Shown here one piece after another: positions 8,613 to 18,067 of a DNA stretch of 64,000 bases (its first letter is position 1; each line of letters starts with the position of its first letter). The stretch lies in the NCBI RefSeq assembly GCF_014217835.1, contig NZ_CP055263.1, positions 2,979,501 to 3,043,500 on the forward strand, written 5' to 3'. Source of the DNA: Metabacillus sp. KUDC1714 (GTDB lineage: Bacteria > Bacillota > Bacilli > Bacillales > Bacillaceae). The translations under genes and the position numbers were made by a program. The notes under the pieces are model-generated. The model had not been told where the DNA came from. It saw only the letters and a program-made list of their open reading frames with translations, and did not search any database.

Positions 8613-8629
8613 ACTTATATTCTCCTTCC

Positions 8630-9766
8630 TTATGGTTTTAATACGACTTTAATACAATTGTCTGTTTTTGTGTCAAAAATTTCATAACCACGTTTAGCTT
8701 CACTTAGTGGCAGAACGTGACTGACAACATCACCTGGATCAATCTTGCCAGTGGAAACTAATTCAAACATGTATGGCATATAGTGGATCACCGGAGCTTG
8801 TCCAGAGCGTATATTTACATTACGCTGCATGATATCTCCTAGTGGGAATCCGTTATATCGACCACCGTACACGCCTGTAATTTGGATGGTCCCTCCTTTA
8901 CGAACGGCTTGGGAAGCCATAACAATTGCACTCATGGCACCACCTTGAAGCTTTAATCCCGTAGCTAGGAACTCCATTTCGGTCATTTTTCCATCCATGC
9001 CAACTGCATCAATGACAACATCCGCTCCGCCTTTTGTGATTTCCTTAAGGTAACTTCCTACATTCTCATGGTCTTCAAAATTAACGATTTCTACTTTATT
9101 TGTACGTTTCGCATGTTCTAAACGGTATTTGACATAATCTACAGCAATTACTCGTTTTGCTCCTTTTAACCAACAAAACTTTTGAGCAAAAAGGCCAACT
9201 GGTCCACATCCTAGAACAATGACAGTATCTCCGTCTTTTACACCTGCATTATCAACACTCCAAAAGCCAGTTGTCATTGCATCGGCAATAACACTTAATT
9301 TCTCATCAGGTTCTTCACAGGTTTCTGGTATTTTAAAATGAGTAAAATTTGCAAAAGGGACTCTTAAGTATTCAGCTTGACCACCTGGGTAACCACCTGT
9401 ATTACCCGAATAACCGAAATAGGCCCCCATATCACCATTATCATTTGAATTATCACATTGACTCTCAAGGTTGTTTTTACAATATTGGCATTCACCACAG
9501 GCAATATTAAAGGGAATAATGACGCGGTCTCCTTTTTTCAATTTAGTTACTTCTGGACCAACCTCTTCAACGATCCCCATTGGTTCATGCCCTATCACAT
9601 AGTCTTCTTGCATATTTGGAATCATTCCATGGATTAAATGTAAATCAGATCCACAAATCGCCGTACTTGTTACTTTAATAATCATGTCATCGGGCATTTG
9701 GATTTTTGGATCTTCAACTTCTTTCACTTCAACATTTTTGATGCCTTGATATGTTACGGCCTTCAT
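8630..9766 (-). CDS. adhB: Zinc-dependent alcohol/formaldehyde-type dehydrogenase AdhB
   Basis: A 378-residue medium-chain dehydrogenase. Seen: the catalytic zinc region (CGSDLHLIHG, GHEPMGIVEEVG), a structural zinc lobe with four cysteines (CGECQYCKNNLESQC) and a Rossmann motif (VLGCGPVGLFAQ). The glycine-rich stretch after the zinc lobe is typical of the glutathione-independent formaldehyde dehydrogenase-like branch. An AGG-rich ribosome site precedes the ATG. Lying between two pairs of coat-like genes, it matches AdhB of B. subtilis in length and context and is probably made in sporulating cells. Its substrate is unknown. Confidence 0.9.
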   Translation of the reverse strand: MKAVTYQGIKNVEVKEVEDPKIQMPDDMIIKVTSTAICGSDLHLIHGMIPNMQEDYVIGHEPMGIVEEVGPEVTKLKKGDRVIIPFNIACGECQYCKNNLESQCDNSNDNGDMGAYFGYSGNTGGYPGGQAEYLRVPFANFTHFKIPETCEEPDEKLSVIADAMTTGFWSVDNAGVKDGDTVIVLGCGPVGLFAQKFCWLKGAKRVIAVDYVKYRLEHAKRTNKVEIVNFEDHENVGSYLKEITKGGADVVIDAVGMDGKMTEMEFLATGLKLQGGAMSAIVMASQAVRKGGTIQITGVYGGRYNGFPLGDIMQRNVNIRSGQAPVIHYMPYMFELVSTGKIDPGDVVSHVLPLSEAKRGYEIFDTKTDNCIKVVLKP

Positions 9767-9784
9767 ACTGTATAACCTCCAATA

Positions 9785-10153
9785 TTAATGTTCATCGGGT
9801 GTACGGTCAAACATACCTTTTCGATTGGTCTCAATAGGAAATAGATTCATGTTTCCAACCATAATTGTGTTTTTGGCAGAAAGCTGATCCAATTTATATT
9901 GCTCTTTTAAATCATGTGGATGAAACCATTTTTTCTCAACCATAAGCTCAGTAATTTCTTGATGCATGGCGATGCTCTGCATTAATTGCTTTCGCAACAT
10001 GGCTCTTAAGTCAGGTGAAGAGGTTTCGGTTAAAGCCACAGCCGTATTTCTTACCGCCTCTTTTGCACGAATAAGAAAATCCATTGCAAAAGTTGTATCT
10101 GCAAGCTCAGGAACATGTAACGAATTAATCGGGTCTAAATAGTCATTGTTCAA
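9785..10153 (-). CDS. yraF: CotF-family spore coat protein, YraF-like
   Basis: A 122-residue CotF-domain protein ([20 protein letters not shown], then [18 protein letters not shown]). It is paralogous to the 99-residue protein at the end of the operon and has an extra C-terminal tail of about 20 residues ([18 protein letters not shown]). It lies between the small YraG-like gene and adhB with gaps under 20 bases. Length and order match B. subtilis YraF. Confidence 0.85.
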   Translation of the reverse strand: MNNDYLDPINSLHVPELADTTFAMDFLIRAKEAVRNTAVALTETSSPDLRAMLRKQLMQSIAMHQEITELMVEKKWFHPHDLKEQYKLDQLSAKNTIMVGNMNLFPIETNRKGMFDRTPDEH

Positions 10154-10170
10154 TGCTTGTAACCTTCCTT

Positions 10171-10416
10171 TCAGTTAATAATTGGCGTTGGACGATTTTG
10201 TGGGACAGGAGCTTCAAAAGGCGCACGCTGATAAATTGCCTGTAACTCATTTAGTGCCTGGATGGATTGATCAACATCTTTTTGCATTAGGTTTCTAAGG
10301 TCTTGATCAAAAGCTAGTCCTTGCATTAACTTTGATTTTGCAACACAAAGTGTTTTAAAGTTAATAACTTCATGTAAGTCCAAAGATTCGTGTAGAGCTA
10401 ATTTCTGAGAATCCAT
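10171..10416 (-). CDS. yraG: Small coat-F-like protein, YraG-like
   Basis: An 81-residue helical protein ([20 protein letters not shown]), first gene of the coat/AdhB operon. AAGGAGG precedes the ATG at 10416. A proline-rich tail ([14 protein letters not shown]) extends it beyond its 71-residue paralogue. Pairs of a small protein and a CotF-type protein occur twice in this operon, which suggests an old duplication around adhB. I could not identify a clear sigma-E, -G or -K promoter in the 200 bases upstream. Confidence 0.82.
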   Translation of the reverse strand: MDSQKLALHESLDLHEVINFKTLCVAKSKLMQGLAFDQDLRNLMQKDVDQSIQALNELQAIYQRAPFEAPVPQNRPTPIIN

Positions 10417-10631
10417 TCAAAGTTATCCTCCTTTTTAATCTAGTACTTGGGTATTTTCCCCCGACATAGGATATTTAACTCTAAAAAATATTTGTCTAAA
10501 TCAATGAATTGCTTCATCCAAATTCCCCCATAAATTCATCAATTCTAGAATATATTTTTTATTTTAATTGACCACTAAAACTTGTTCTGGTTAATATAAA
10601 TGTAATTTCCCACTGAATGGAGGGTAAAAGA

Positions 10632-12182
10632 TTGAGGTTATTATTAATTGAAGACGAGCCAGATTCCTTAATGGGGATGAAAAAGGCTATTGATTCTCTA
10701 TATAATGTTGAAGTAGAATTGCACACCTCAAATAATGCGGAAGATGCAAGAGAGGTCATTTTTAAACACTATCCAGAATTAATTATTACTGATATTATGC
10801 TTCCAGGTATATCTGGTCTGGATTTAATTGAAGAGGTTGTAAATAAAGACTACCAACCAAAGGTTATTATTGTAAGCGGTTTTGATGATTTTGAATATGC
10901 GAGAAGAAGTATACGCTTTGGTGCGGTAGATTATTTATTGAAACCATATAGCACAAAGGAGTTTACAGAAAAGGTAAACAGGACTCTTTCAATGATAAAA
11001 GAGGAAAAAGAACTACTTCAGTATACTGAGCAGCAGAAGACATTTGCAGAGATTGGAACACGTTCTATGAGGGATAACTATTTAGTCGAATTTTGTTTAA
11101 AAAGAACACCTCTTGAGGAACATCTCTATCATAGACTGTGTTTATGGAATATTGATTGGATAGTGAATAAATCCTTCTCACTCCTTATTTTTGATGTAAA
11201 TGGCTATCCTGACGGGAAACCTTTTACAGAAGAAAATCAATTAAAGACTTTTGTGATAGGAAATATTATGCAAGATGTGATCCAAGATCATATGCACTCA
11301 CTCCTTTTTAAAGACACTAAAAATCGATGGGTATTATTAACAACTATTGAAGATGCCGAGGAAATAGCTAGGTCCATTCACAAAAAGGTAAAGGAATATC
11401 AAAAAATCGAGTTAGCAATAGGAATTAGCACAAAAGTATCGTCATTTGAGGAGATGCATGCAGCTTACAGCTCTACACTAAAAGAATTTCAAATAAGCTC
11501 TCTAACAAATCGCGAGGACTATGTAAAATCTAATCATCTGATGTCTACAGACCTTACAACCGCTAACCATTTAGCATCATTAGTTATAAATAAGGATGAA
11601 GAAAGCATTCGTCAGGTGGTAAAGGTTTTCTTTCAACAGGTTATATTACTTGATGGTCTTGAATCAAGAGACGATATCACGCGAAAAACATTAAACTACT
11701 TGTCACAAATCCTTGCAAGTATAAGTGAAAAAACCTCAAAGGAGCTTAAAGATATTCCAATGAGTGTATGGGAAAAGGTTGATGAATGTACCACATTAGA
11801 AGAATATGAAGAGGTCTTATCTGAGTATTTAACGAGTGTTGGTCATGAGGTTTCAACACATGCTACCAATTCAATCATTGAGAGAGCCATTCAAATAATT
11901 CATTCTAATTACATGGAGAATTTGAGTTTACAAATGATCGCAGACGAGCTATCCTTACATCCAGTCTGGCTAAGTCAGTTGTTTAAAAAAGAAACGGGAC
12001 AAACATATATGGATTTTTTAACAGAGACGAGGATTAACAAAGCGAAAACACTCCTAAGAGAAACAAGTATGAAAGTATATGAGATAGCGGAATCTGTAGG
12101 CTATCAAAATCTACAGCATTTCGGTACTATTTTTAAAAAAAGAACAAGTCAAACACCCAAAGAGTATAGGTACGGAAAATGA
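10632..12182 (+). CDS. YesN-type response regulator with AraC output domain
   Basis: About 516 residues. An N-terminal receiver domain (LLIEDEPDSL, phospho-acceptor Asp in IITDIMLPG, LLKPYS lysine) is followed by a long middle region. The last 100 residues are an AraC/XylS double helix-turn-helix (SLQMIADELSLHPVWLSQLF, ending GTIFKKRTSQTPKEY). I chose the TTG at 10632 because GGAGGG lies 7-8 bases before it and overlaps the ATG at 10617. Its stop overlaps the start of the histidine kinase gene (ATGA). Such regulators usually activate sugar-transport genes in response to an extracellular carbohydrate. Confidence 0.9.
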   Translation: MRLLLIEDEPDSLMGMKKAIDSLYNVEVELHTSNNAEDAREVIFKHYPELIITDIMLPGISGLDLIEEVVNKDYQPKVIIVSGFDDFEYARRSIRFGAVDYLLKPYSTKEFTEKVNRTLSMIKEEKELLQYTEQQKTFAEIGTRSMRDNYLVEFCLKRTPLEEHLYHRLCLWNIDWIVNKSFSLLIFDVNGYPDGKPFTEENQLKTFVIGNIMQDVIQDHMHSLLFKDTKNRWVLLTTIEDAEEIARSIHKKVKEYQKIELAIGISTKVSSFEEMHAAYSSTLKEFQISSLTNREDYVKSNHLMSTDLTTANHLASLVINKDEESIRQVVKVFFQQVILLDGLESRDDITRKTLNYLSQILASISEKTSKELKDIPMSVWEKVDECTTLEEYEEVLSEYLTSVGHEVSTHATNSIIERAIQIIHSNYMENLSLQMIADELSLHPVWLSQLFKKETGQTYMDFLTETRINKAKTLLRETSMKVYEIAESVGYQNLQHFGTIFKKRTSQTPKEYRYGK

Positions 12183-13867
12183 AATTTAGAAAGGTAAGAA
12201 TAGAAGATAATTTATTTAACAAAATGTTTGTCTTTATAGCCTTATCCATTATTATTCCATTAGCATTATTAGGTTATTTATCATATGATCGATCTAAGTC
12301 TCAGTTAGAAAAGGTTACCTCTCAGCTTCTTCATGACAATATAGAATTGAATAAAAAGCAGGTTAATCGTTTATTAAAAGATGCAGAAATTGAATCAGAA
12401 AAAATGGTGACATCTATACAGTTACAAAAGCTCTTGCAAAGTCATCCACCAACATCTTATATAGAAGAAAAAGCTTTTATCAATCGGATCAGTCAACTTA
12501 TTGCCCAGTTAAAAGGGACGTACGGAGTATATGTCTTTCCAAAACAAATGAAGTATTATCCAAATTATTTGGAGCTAATTAATGGAAATGATTTTAAGCC
12601 AAGTACGGAAATGATGTTAAAAGCCTTTGATTTGAAAGAAAAAGGGATTTGGTACCATTATTGGGATGAATCTTCAAATAAGCCAGTTTTTACTTATATA
12701 AGAGCGGTTCGTTCATCCTATTATTTTGAACCACTTGGTGTTATTGTTCTAAAAATTCCTGATTCACTTGTTCGAGAGGAATTATCCTTCCCCTCATCTT
12801 TTGAAAATTATAATACGATGATTGTTGATCAAGAAAATAACATTATTTCTGACGCAAACTCTTCTCTTTATCATGAAAAATTTGTACCAGAAGAGGATTG
12901 GAATATTGCTGAAACTCAATTAAATGAGCAGGGATGGAAATTAATCACTGCCCTGCCAAACAAAGAGGTTACAGGAAATATTGAACAAATAAAAAACTTT
13001 ACTTTGTGGATTGTTGTGAACAGTATATTCATTGTTTCGATTTACCTTGTTTTTATTGTTCGTAATTTTACATTACCAATTAAGGCTCTCGTCTCACATA
13101 TGGAAAAAGTTCGAATTGGAGTATTGAAGCATTTCCGTATGGAAAGGTCTAGAAAAGATGAGATTGGTCAGCTTGTTGGTGGGTTTAACCAAATGATTAC
13201 AGGAATGTCTGAACTTATTGAACAAACAAAAAAGATGGAATCTGACAAGCGAAATTTTGAGCTTCAGACATTAAATCATCAAATTAATCCACATTTTTTC
13301 TATAATACATTAGATGCAATTAAGTGGAGAGCAGAAAAGGTAGACGAAAAAAATATTGCACTAATGGTAACGAAATTAGCTAACTTACTTCGATTCAGTT
13401 TAAATAATAATAATGAGTGGACAACGATTGAAAGAGAACTTGAGCATGCTAATAATTATTTAGACATAGAAAAGCTAAGAAGTAATCGTTTATTTAAAGT
13501 GTTTGTTCAGGTAGATCCAACGATTTTAAAATTTAACGTCATCAAGCTAATCCTTCAACCAATCGTAGAAAATTGCATCAAGCATGGAATTAGTAACCTC
13601 CCAGAAGGAAAAGGGAAAATTCTGTTAACAGCTAAGCGTATTGAACAGGATATTATTTTTATTATTGAAGATAACGGGCCAGGACTGACGAGTAACAAAT
13701 TGGATAAAGAAAAAAACACAAGTCATGTACATCATGGCATTGGTTTGAAAAATGTCCATAAACGACTTCAGATTCATTTTGGAACTGAATATGGAATAAA
13801 AGTAGATGAAGATCATCATCAAGGCTTTAGAGTGATCATTCGTCATCCAGTTCGTGAGGAACAATAG
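12179..13867 (+). CDS. YesM-type sensor histidine kinase
   Basis: 562 residues. One membrane helix lies near residues 15-37 and another near 278-298, flanking an extracellular sensor region of about 240 residues. A HAMP segment follows. Next come the His_kinase domain with the NHQINPHFFYNTLDAIKW motif (phospho-acceptor His) and an HATPase_c domain (N box PIVENCIKHG, G1 DNGPGL, G2 GIGLKNV). The domain order is that of the YesM/LytS-like carbohydrate-sensing kinases of Firmicutes. It is co-translated with the response regulator and followed 21 bases later by a sugar-binding lipoprotein gene that may present ligand to it. Confidence 0.92.
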   Translation: MKFRKVRIEDNLFNKMFVFIALSIIIPLALLGYLSYDRSKSQLEKVTSQLLHDNIELNKKQVNRLLKDAEIESEKMVTSIQLQKLLQSHPPTSYIEEKAFINRISQLIAQLKGTYGVYVFPKQMKYYPNYLELINGNDFKPSTEMMLKAFDLKEKGIWYHYWDESSNKPVFTYIRAVRSSYYFEPLGVIVLKIPDSLVREELSFPSSFENYNTMIVDQENNIISDANSSLYHEKFVPEEDWNIAETQLNEQGWKLITALPNKEVTGNIEQIKNFTLWIVVNSIFIVSIYLVFIVRNFTLPIKALVSHMEKVRIGVLKHFRMERSRKDEIGQLVGGFNQMITGMSELIEQTKKMESDKRNFELQTLNHQINPHFFYNTLDAIKWRAEKVDEKNIALMVTKLANLLRFSLNNNNEWTTIERELEHANNYLDIEKLRSNRLFKVFVQVDPTILKFNVIKLILQPIVENCIKHGISNLPEGKGKILLTAKRIEQDIIFIIEDNGPGLTSNKLDKEKNTSHVHHGIGLKNVHKRLQIHFGTEYGIKVDEDHHQGFRVIIRHPVREEQ

Positions 13868-13888
13868 TTAACGAAAGGGGGGAGATTA

Positions 13889-15274
13889 TTGATAAAGTAC
13901 TTTACTCTCTTGATGTTTATACTTGTGAGCTCTTTTATTTTAACCTCTTGCAATCAACCATTGAGAAAGCAAGAAGAGGCCTTGGAAGAAAATAAAGAGG
14001 TCGAGGTGAAAAAGCAAATATCTTTAAATGGTGTTTTTCTTAACACGACATGGGGAGAGGTAACCCAACAATTAGCGGAAGAATATGAGGAGGAAACAGG
14101 TGTATCTGTAAATATTGAGTTGGTCAGACGCGACATGATTTTTCAAAAAATGTCTCTTTCGATTGCTGGTAATGCTAGTTATGATCTTTTTAATGTTGAT
14201 TATAACTGGGTACCTGAACTCGTGTCTACTAATAGTTTACTCCCTTTGGACACCTATATGGTACAAGAACAAGTTGATACGGAAGGGTTTTTACCTAGAG
14301 CATTATCCCTAACACAATGGAACGGAAAAAATGGTGCTTATGGCGAAGGTGGTAATAATTATGGATTTCCACAGACGATCCACCCTCATATCCTTTGGTA
14401 TCGTTCTGATTTATTCAAAAAAAATAAATTGAAATCAGAGTTTAAAAGTAAATACGGATATAACCTAACACCTCCCAAAACCATGGATCAATTTCGCGAT
14501 ATGGCTGAATTTTTTAATGGGAAAATTGTAAATGGAAAAAAAATATATGGCTGGGCTGGACAAGCTAGTGAAGGGTTTGGCAATGTACATACATGGTTAA
14601 CATTTGTCTATTCTAACGGTGGAGATGTCATTGATTGGAATAAGATGACATCATCATTATCAACTCCAGAAGTCATAGAGGCGACAAAAACGTGGATTGA
14701 CTTACTGCAATTCTCTCCTCCAGGTATAAATGATTATACTTTTTCAGAAGTATCAGATGATGCTGCAGAAGGAAACGTTGCAATGGCTATTCACTGGTCT
14801 TGGGCAGCTGATAAGGTAGATGATCAGGCCTATTCTAATACTGTAGGCCAATGGGATTTTGCCCAAACGCCAGCAATGAAAGCATCTGTACCACATCTAG
14901 CGGGATGGACAATTGTTATTCCCAGAACATCAAAACATCCTGAGGAAGCATTTAAATTTATGGTTTGGTTAGAAAGCAAACAAAATGATATCAGACAAGC
15001 TCAGATGGGTGGGGGAGATCCAGTCCGACTCTCTTCCTATTTAGATCCAACTCTTAAGCAAGTGGAAGTTAAGGGAACTGATGTTAAGAAATTTCGCCGA
15101 TACGAAGCAGTAAATGAAGCAATGAAGACAGCAAAAGCGCGTCCATTCTTCCCACAAGAGGAACAATGGGAAAGTATTGTAACTGGTTATTTACATGCTG
15201 CCCAACTAGGAGAGATGTCAGTTGAAGAAGCATTAACGAAGGCTGATGAGGCTGTAAATGATTTGTTGAGATAA
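13889..15274 (+). CDS. Extracellular solute-binding lipoprotein (family 1)
   Basis: 461 residues starting at a TTG after AAGGGGGGAG. A lipoprotein signal peptide ends in the lipobox LTSC, with Cys near residue 21. The rest is a cluster B / SBP_bac_1 maltose-type fold (VNIELVRRDMIFQKMSLSIA, DLFNVDYNWVPELVS, AGWTIVIPRTSKHPEEAFKF). No membrane permease genes accompany it. The protein may deliver sugar to a transporter encoded elsewhere, or act as the sensory partner of the kinase just upstream. A terminator follows 14 bases after the stop, so the three genes form one unit. Confidence 0.88.
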   Translation: MIKYFTLLMFILVSSFILTSCNQPLRKQEEALEENKEVEVKKQISLNGVFLNTTWGEVTQQLAEEYEEETGVSVNIELVRRDMIFQKMSLSIAGNASYDLFNVDYNWVPELVSTNSLLPLDTYMVQEQVDTEGFLPRALSLTQWNGKNGAYGEGGNNYGFPQTIHPHILWYRSDLFKKNKLKSEFKSKYGYNLTPPKTMDQFRDMAEFFNGKIVNGKKIYGWAGQASEGFGNVHTWLTFVYSNGGDVIDWNKMTSSLSTPEVIEATKTWIDLLQFSPPGINDYTFSEVSDDAAEGNVAMAIHWSWAADKVDDQAYSNTVGQWDFAQTPAMKASVPHLAGWTIVIPRTSKHPEEAFKFMVWLESKQNDIRQAQMGGGDPVRLSSYLDPTLKQVEVKGTDVKKFRRYEAVNEAMKTAKARPFFPQEEQWESIVTGYLHAAQLGEMSVEEALTKADEAVNDLLR

Positions 15275-15288
15275 TTAAAATTTTTCCT

Positions 15289-15316
15289 GAACCCTTAGAT
15301 TTCTGAGGGTTTTTTG
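15289..15316 (+). terminator. Intrinsic terminator after the kinase/SBP unit
   Basis: AACCCT pairs with AGGGTT, with further weak pairs inside, followed by a run of T residues. It ends the 10.6-15.3 kb operon. The next 200 bases, up to the LacI gene, hold only a possible operator near 15480-15493 (TGATTGCGATTACA), which resembles half of the palindromes listed at 16.5-16.7 kb. Confidence 0.75.
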
Positions 15317-15525
15317 CTGTTTAAAACCTATAATTTCCAACTGAGAAAGCCAACACTTATCCCTACATCTACACTAAAAATGCATGGTGAAAAATTAATT
15401 TAACCATGTTTTTTCGATTTTCAATAACCGGTAAGATATAACTAAGAAATAAACAAGCAATACATTTTATCAAAATAAATGATTGCGATTACACATTATT
15501 AAGTTAATAGAAAAGAGAGTCTTAG

Positions 15526-16539
15526 ATGGTTAGAATCGTAGATGTTGCAAAGAAGGCAAATGTTTCTACTGCTACAGTCTCTAGAGTCATAAGTAAGCCT
15601 GATACTGTAAGAGAGGAAACAATTAACAAAGTATTAAGAGCCATTAAAGAATTAAACTATCATCCAAATGTTTTAGCTCGTCAGCTAAGGACGTCAGAAA
15701 CTAAAACAGTGATTGTTGTGATTCCGGATATATCTAATCCTTTCTTTTCAAAGGTTCTACGAGGAATAGAAAATCTTGCATCTGCTAACGGATACCAAGT
15801 TTTACTTGGTGATGCTGGGAATGATAGTGAACAGGAAAGTCGGTATTTAGATATGCTCCGTCAGAAAAAAGCAGACGGAATGATCTTATTAACAGCAAAA
15901 ATGAAACCAGAGATTGTCGAAGAGATGGCTAATGAATTTCCAGTAGTGCTTGCCTGTGAATATATTGAAGGATCTTCTATTCCAACGATTTCAATTGACA
16001 ATGTTAGTAGTGCTAGAAAGGCAACAGAATATTTAATTCAGTTGGGACACCGAAGAATAGGAACTATTTCTGGGCCACTTGATAGTGTATTAGGACAGGA
16101 TCGATTAAAGGGTTTTTACCAGGCGATGGCAAGGTATAGCATATCAGTAGATCCAGTACTAGTACAAGAAGGTCACTTTAATTATGAAAGCGGATTTAAT
16201 TTAATGAAGAAGTTCTTAGCGCTCAATAGAATGCCAACAGGAGTATTTGCAGCGAATGATGAAATGGCTTTGGGTGCCATTAGAGCCATAAGAACAATGA
16301 ACCTTAGAGTGCCTGAAGACATCTCGGTTATTGGATTCGATGATATTCATTTTTCCTCTATTTTCGAGCCTGCTTTGACCACAATTTCACAACCAGCTTT
16401 TGAAATAGGGTCTAAAGCGATGGAACTATTAATCATGCTAATGGATAAAAAGAAAATCGAGAAAAATCAATATATTTTAGATGACAGTCTTGTCATAAGA
16501 GAATCGTGCTCAAAGATCAATAAATCATTACACGTTTAA
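15526..16539 (+). CDS. LacI-family transcriptional regulator of the sugar locus
   Basis: 337 residues. The N-terminal LacI helix-turn-helix (IVDVAKKANVSTATVSRVIS) is followed by the hinge (PNVLARQLRTSETKTV) and a periplasmic-binding-protein-like effector domain (VVIPDISNPFFSKVL, VIGFDDIHFSSIFEPALTTI). It immediately precedes the ribose-type ABC operon in the same direction. Three TGTAA-N4-TTACA-type palindromes lie between it and the first binding-protein gene, so it is probably the local repressor. Its inducer is presumably the transported sugar or a derivative. Confidence 0.92.
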   Translation: MVRIVDVAKKANVSTATVSRVISKPDTVREETINKVLRAIKELNYHPNVLARQLRTSETKTVIVVIPDISNPFFSKVLRGIENLASANGYQVLLGDAGNDSEQESRYLDMLRQKKADGMILLTAKMKPEIVEEMANEFPVVLACEYIEGSSIPTISIDNVSSARKATEYLIQLGHRRIGTISGPLDSVLGQDRLKGFYQAMARYSISVDPVLVQEGHFNYESGFNLMKKFLALNRMPTGVFAANDEMALGAIRAIRTMNLRVPEDISVIGFDDIHFSSIFEPALTTISQPAFEIGSKAMELLIMLMDKKKIEKNQYILDDSLVIRESCSKINKSLHV

Positions 16540-16553
16540 TGTAATCGGTTACA
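16540..16553. promoter_or_regulatory. LacI/CcpA-type operator 1
   Basis: TGTAATCGGTTACA follows the stop codon of the LacI gene directly. With its flanking base it fits the cre consensus WTGNAANCGNWNNCW and is also a near-perfect LacI-type palindrome. The sequence alone cannot show whether CcpA or the local LacI protein binds it. Confidence 0.65.
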
Positions 16554-16621
16554 AATGTCGGTTCACTCATAACTTTTAAACCTAGTAAACAGGGATAAAA
16601 AGTTTATTTTTATAAAGAAAA

Positions 16622-16635
16622 TGTAATGGATTACA
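16622..16635. promoter_or_regulatory. LacI-type operator 2 (variant)
   Basis: TGTAATGGATTACA is palindromic in its arms (TGTAAT/ATTACA) but has GG at the centre in place of CG. It therefore fits the local-repressor idea better than a canonical cre site. Confidence 0.5.
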
Positions 16636-16718
16636 AAATAAAGAAAGAAATTAGATTTCATTCATTTTCTCTATAAGTTAAGAAGCGCTAATTTATAGCT
16701 TCGAAATGCGGTTGATTT

Positions 16719-16732
16719 GTAAACGATTACAA
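16719..16732. promoter_or_regulatory. LacI/CcpA-type operator 3
   Basis: TGTAAACGATTACA lies about 100 bases before the start of the first binding-protein gene. It fits the full cre consensus and repeats the arms of the two sites upstream. Spacing of roughly 80-100 bases between the three sites would allow looping by a tetrameric repressor. An AAAGGAGG at 16753-16760 leads into no convincing gene. Confidence 0.65.
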
Positions 16733-16828
16733 ATTTCTGCCAATTGAACTTTAAAGGAGGTGGTTGTAAAAAACGTTAGTTGTACCTTACAAAAAATTAA
16801 AGTACATGAAAAATTTGGGGGTTATGAA

Positions 16829-17995
16829 ATGAAAAAGAATTTATTACTTTCCGTGTTATTGCTACTAGTTTTTAGCGTGATAATCGGATGTGGAAATAAG
16901 GAAGAAGCACAGACAACAGAAGGAAGCACAGAAAAAAATGAAAATTACCTCTCTGAATCAGGGCCACTAACAATAAATCCTGAGATTCCAGATATAGAAG
17001 TTCTAGATAAAGGACCAAATGGCGAACAAGCAGTTTCTGCAAAGTCTTTACAGTTAACTGAGGAAGAACTTCAAAAAATTAAGGACGGTAATTATAAAGC
17101 AGCAATTGTTATGCACTATTCAGGCACAGATTATATGAATGCAGCTGTTGGAGCAATGCAAGACACATTTGAAAAAATGGGAATTGAAGTTGTAGCTGTA
17201 ACAGATGCACAATTTAAGGCTGAGAAACAAGTAAACGATATTGAAACAGTATTAGCGAAAGATCCAGATATCATGATTTCTGTTCCTGTTGATGCCGTAT
17301 CGACTGCACCGGCTTATAAAAAGGCTGTAGCACAAGGAGTAAAGCTTGTATTCATGGACGGTGCTGCTGATGGACTTGTTGCAGGTAAGGATTATATCAG
17401 TGTTGTTTCTGGTGACAACTATGGTAACGGTGCGGTTGCTGCAGACATCATGGCAGAAAAGATTGGTGGAAAAGGGAAGGTTGGAATCGTTTATCACGAT
17501 GTAAACTTCTTCGTAACGAAAAACCGTTCTGATGCGTTTGAAGCAACAATTAAAGAGAAATACCCTGACATTGAAATCGTTGCACAAGGTGGAATTACTG
17601 ATCCGAATAAAGGTGAAGAGGTAGCTTCAGCCATGCTGACAAGAAACCCGGACATTGATGGAATTTTTGCTCCTTGGGATGTACCAGCTGAAGGTGTTAT
17701 GGCTGCAGCTCGTACAGCTGGAAGAGATGACCTAGTTGTTACAACAGTTGATTTGGGAACAAATGTAGCAATTTCCATCGCATCTGACGGGATCGTTCAA
17801 GGTCTAGGTGCTCAATTACCATATGACCAAGGTGTAGCACAAGCGATTCTTTCAGGGTATGCACTTTTAGATAAAGAAGCACCTGCATATGTAGCGTCTC
17901 CAGCTATTAAAGTAACAAAAGAAAATGTTATCGATGCTTGGAAGCTTATCTATGGGGTAGAAGCACCATCAACAGTAAAAGATGCACTGAAATAA
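16829..17995 (+). CDS. Sugar ABC transporter binding lipoprotein 1 (RbsB-like)
   Basis: 388 residues from the ATG at 16829, chosen because it begins the signal peptide MKKNLLLSVLLLL that ends at a lipobox before Cys (VIIGC). The upstream in-frame extension lacks signal features. A type I periplasmic-binding fold follows (IVMHYSGTDY, DPDIMISVPVDAVSTAPAYK, GIFAPWDVPAEGVMAAARTA, TTVDLGTNVA). A linker of about 60 residues with a GPLTINPEIPD motif precedes the binding domain and is shared by the two paralogues at 24.9 and 30.2 kb. It would bind a pentose, hexose or derivative outside the membrane for the importer encoded next. Confidence 0.92.
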   Translation: MKKNLLLSVLLLLVFSVIIGCGNKEEAQTTEGSTEKNENYLSESGPLTINPEIPDIEVLDKGPNGEQAVSAKSLQLTEEELQKIKDGNYKAAIVMHYSGTDYMNAAVGAMQDTFEKMGIEVVAVTDAQFKAEKQVNDIETVLAKDPDIMISVPVDAVSTAPAYKKAVAQGVKLVFMDGAADGLVAGKDYISVVSGDNYGNGAVAADIMAEKIGGKGKVGIVYHDVNFFVTKNRSDAFEATIKEKYPDIEIVAQGGITDPNKGEEVASAMLTRNPDIDGIFAPWDVPAEGVMAAARTAGRDDLVVTTVDLGTNVAISIASDGIVQGLGAQLPYDQGVAQAILSGYALLDKEAPAYVASPAIKVTKENVIDAWKLIYGVEAPSTVKDALK

Positions 17996-18067
17996 TATTA
18001 ATTAAAGCTTGTTTAGAGACTGCTGCAAATCTGCCAGCCTCTATAAATAAAGGAAGGTGAACATAGA

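Noticed and set aside
10559..10759. 66-codon minus-strand frame across the response-regulator start
   Set aside because: Antisense shadow of the strongly supported response-regulator gene.
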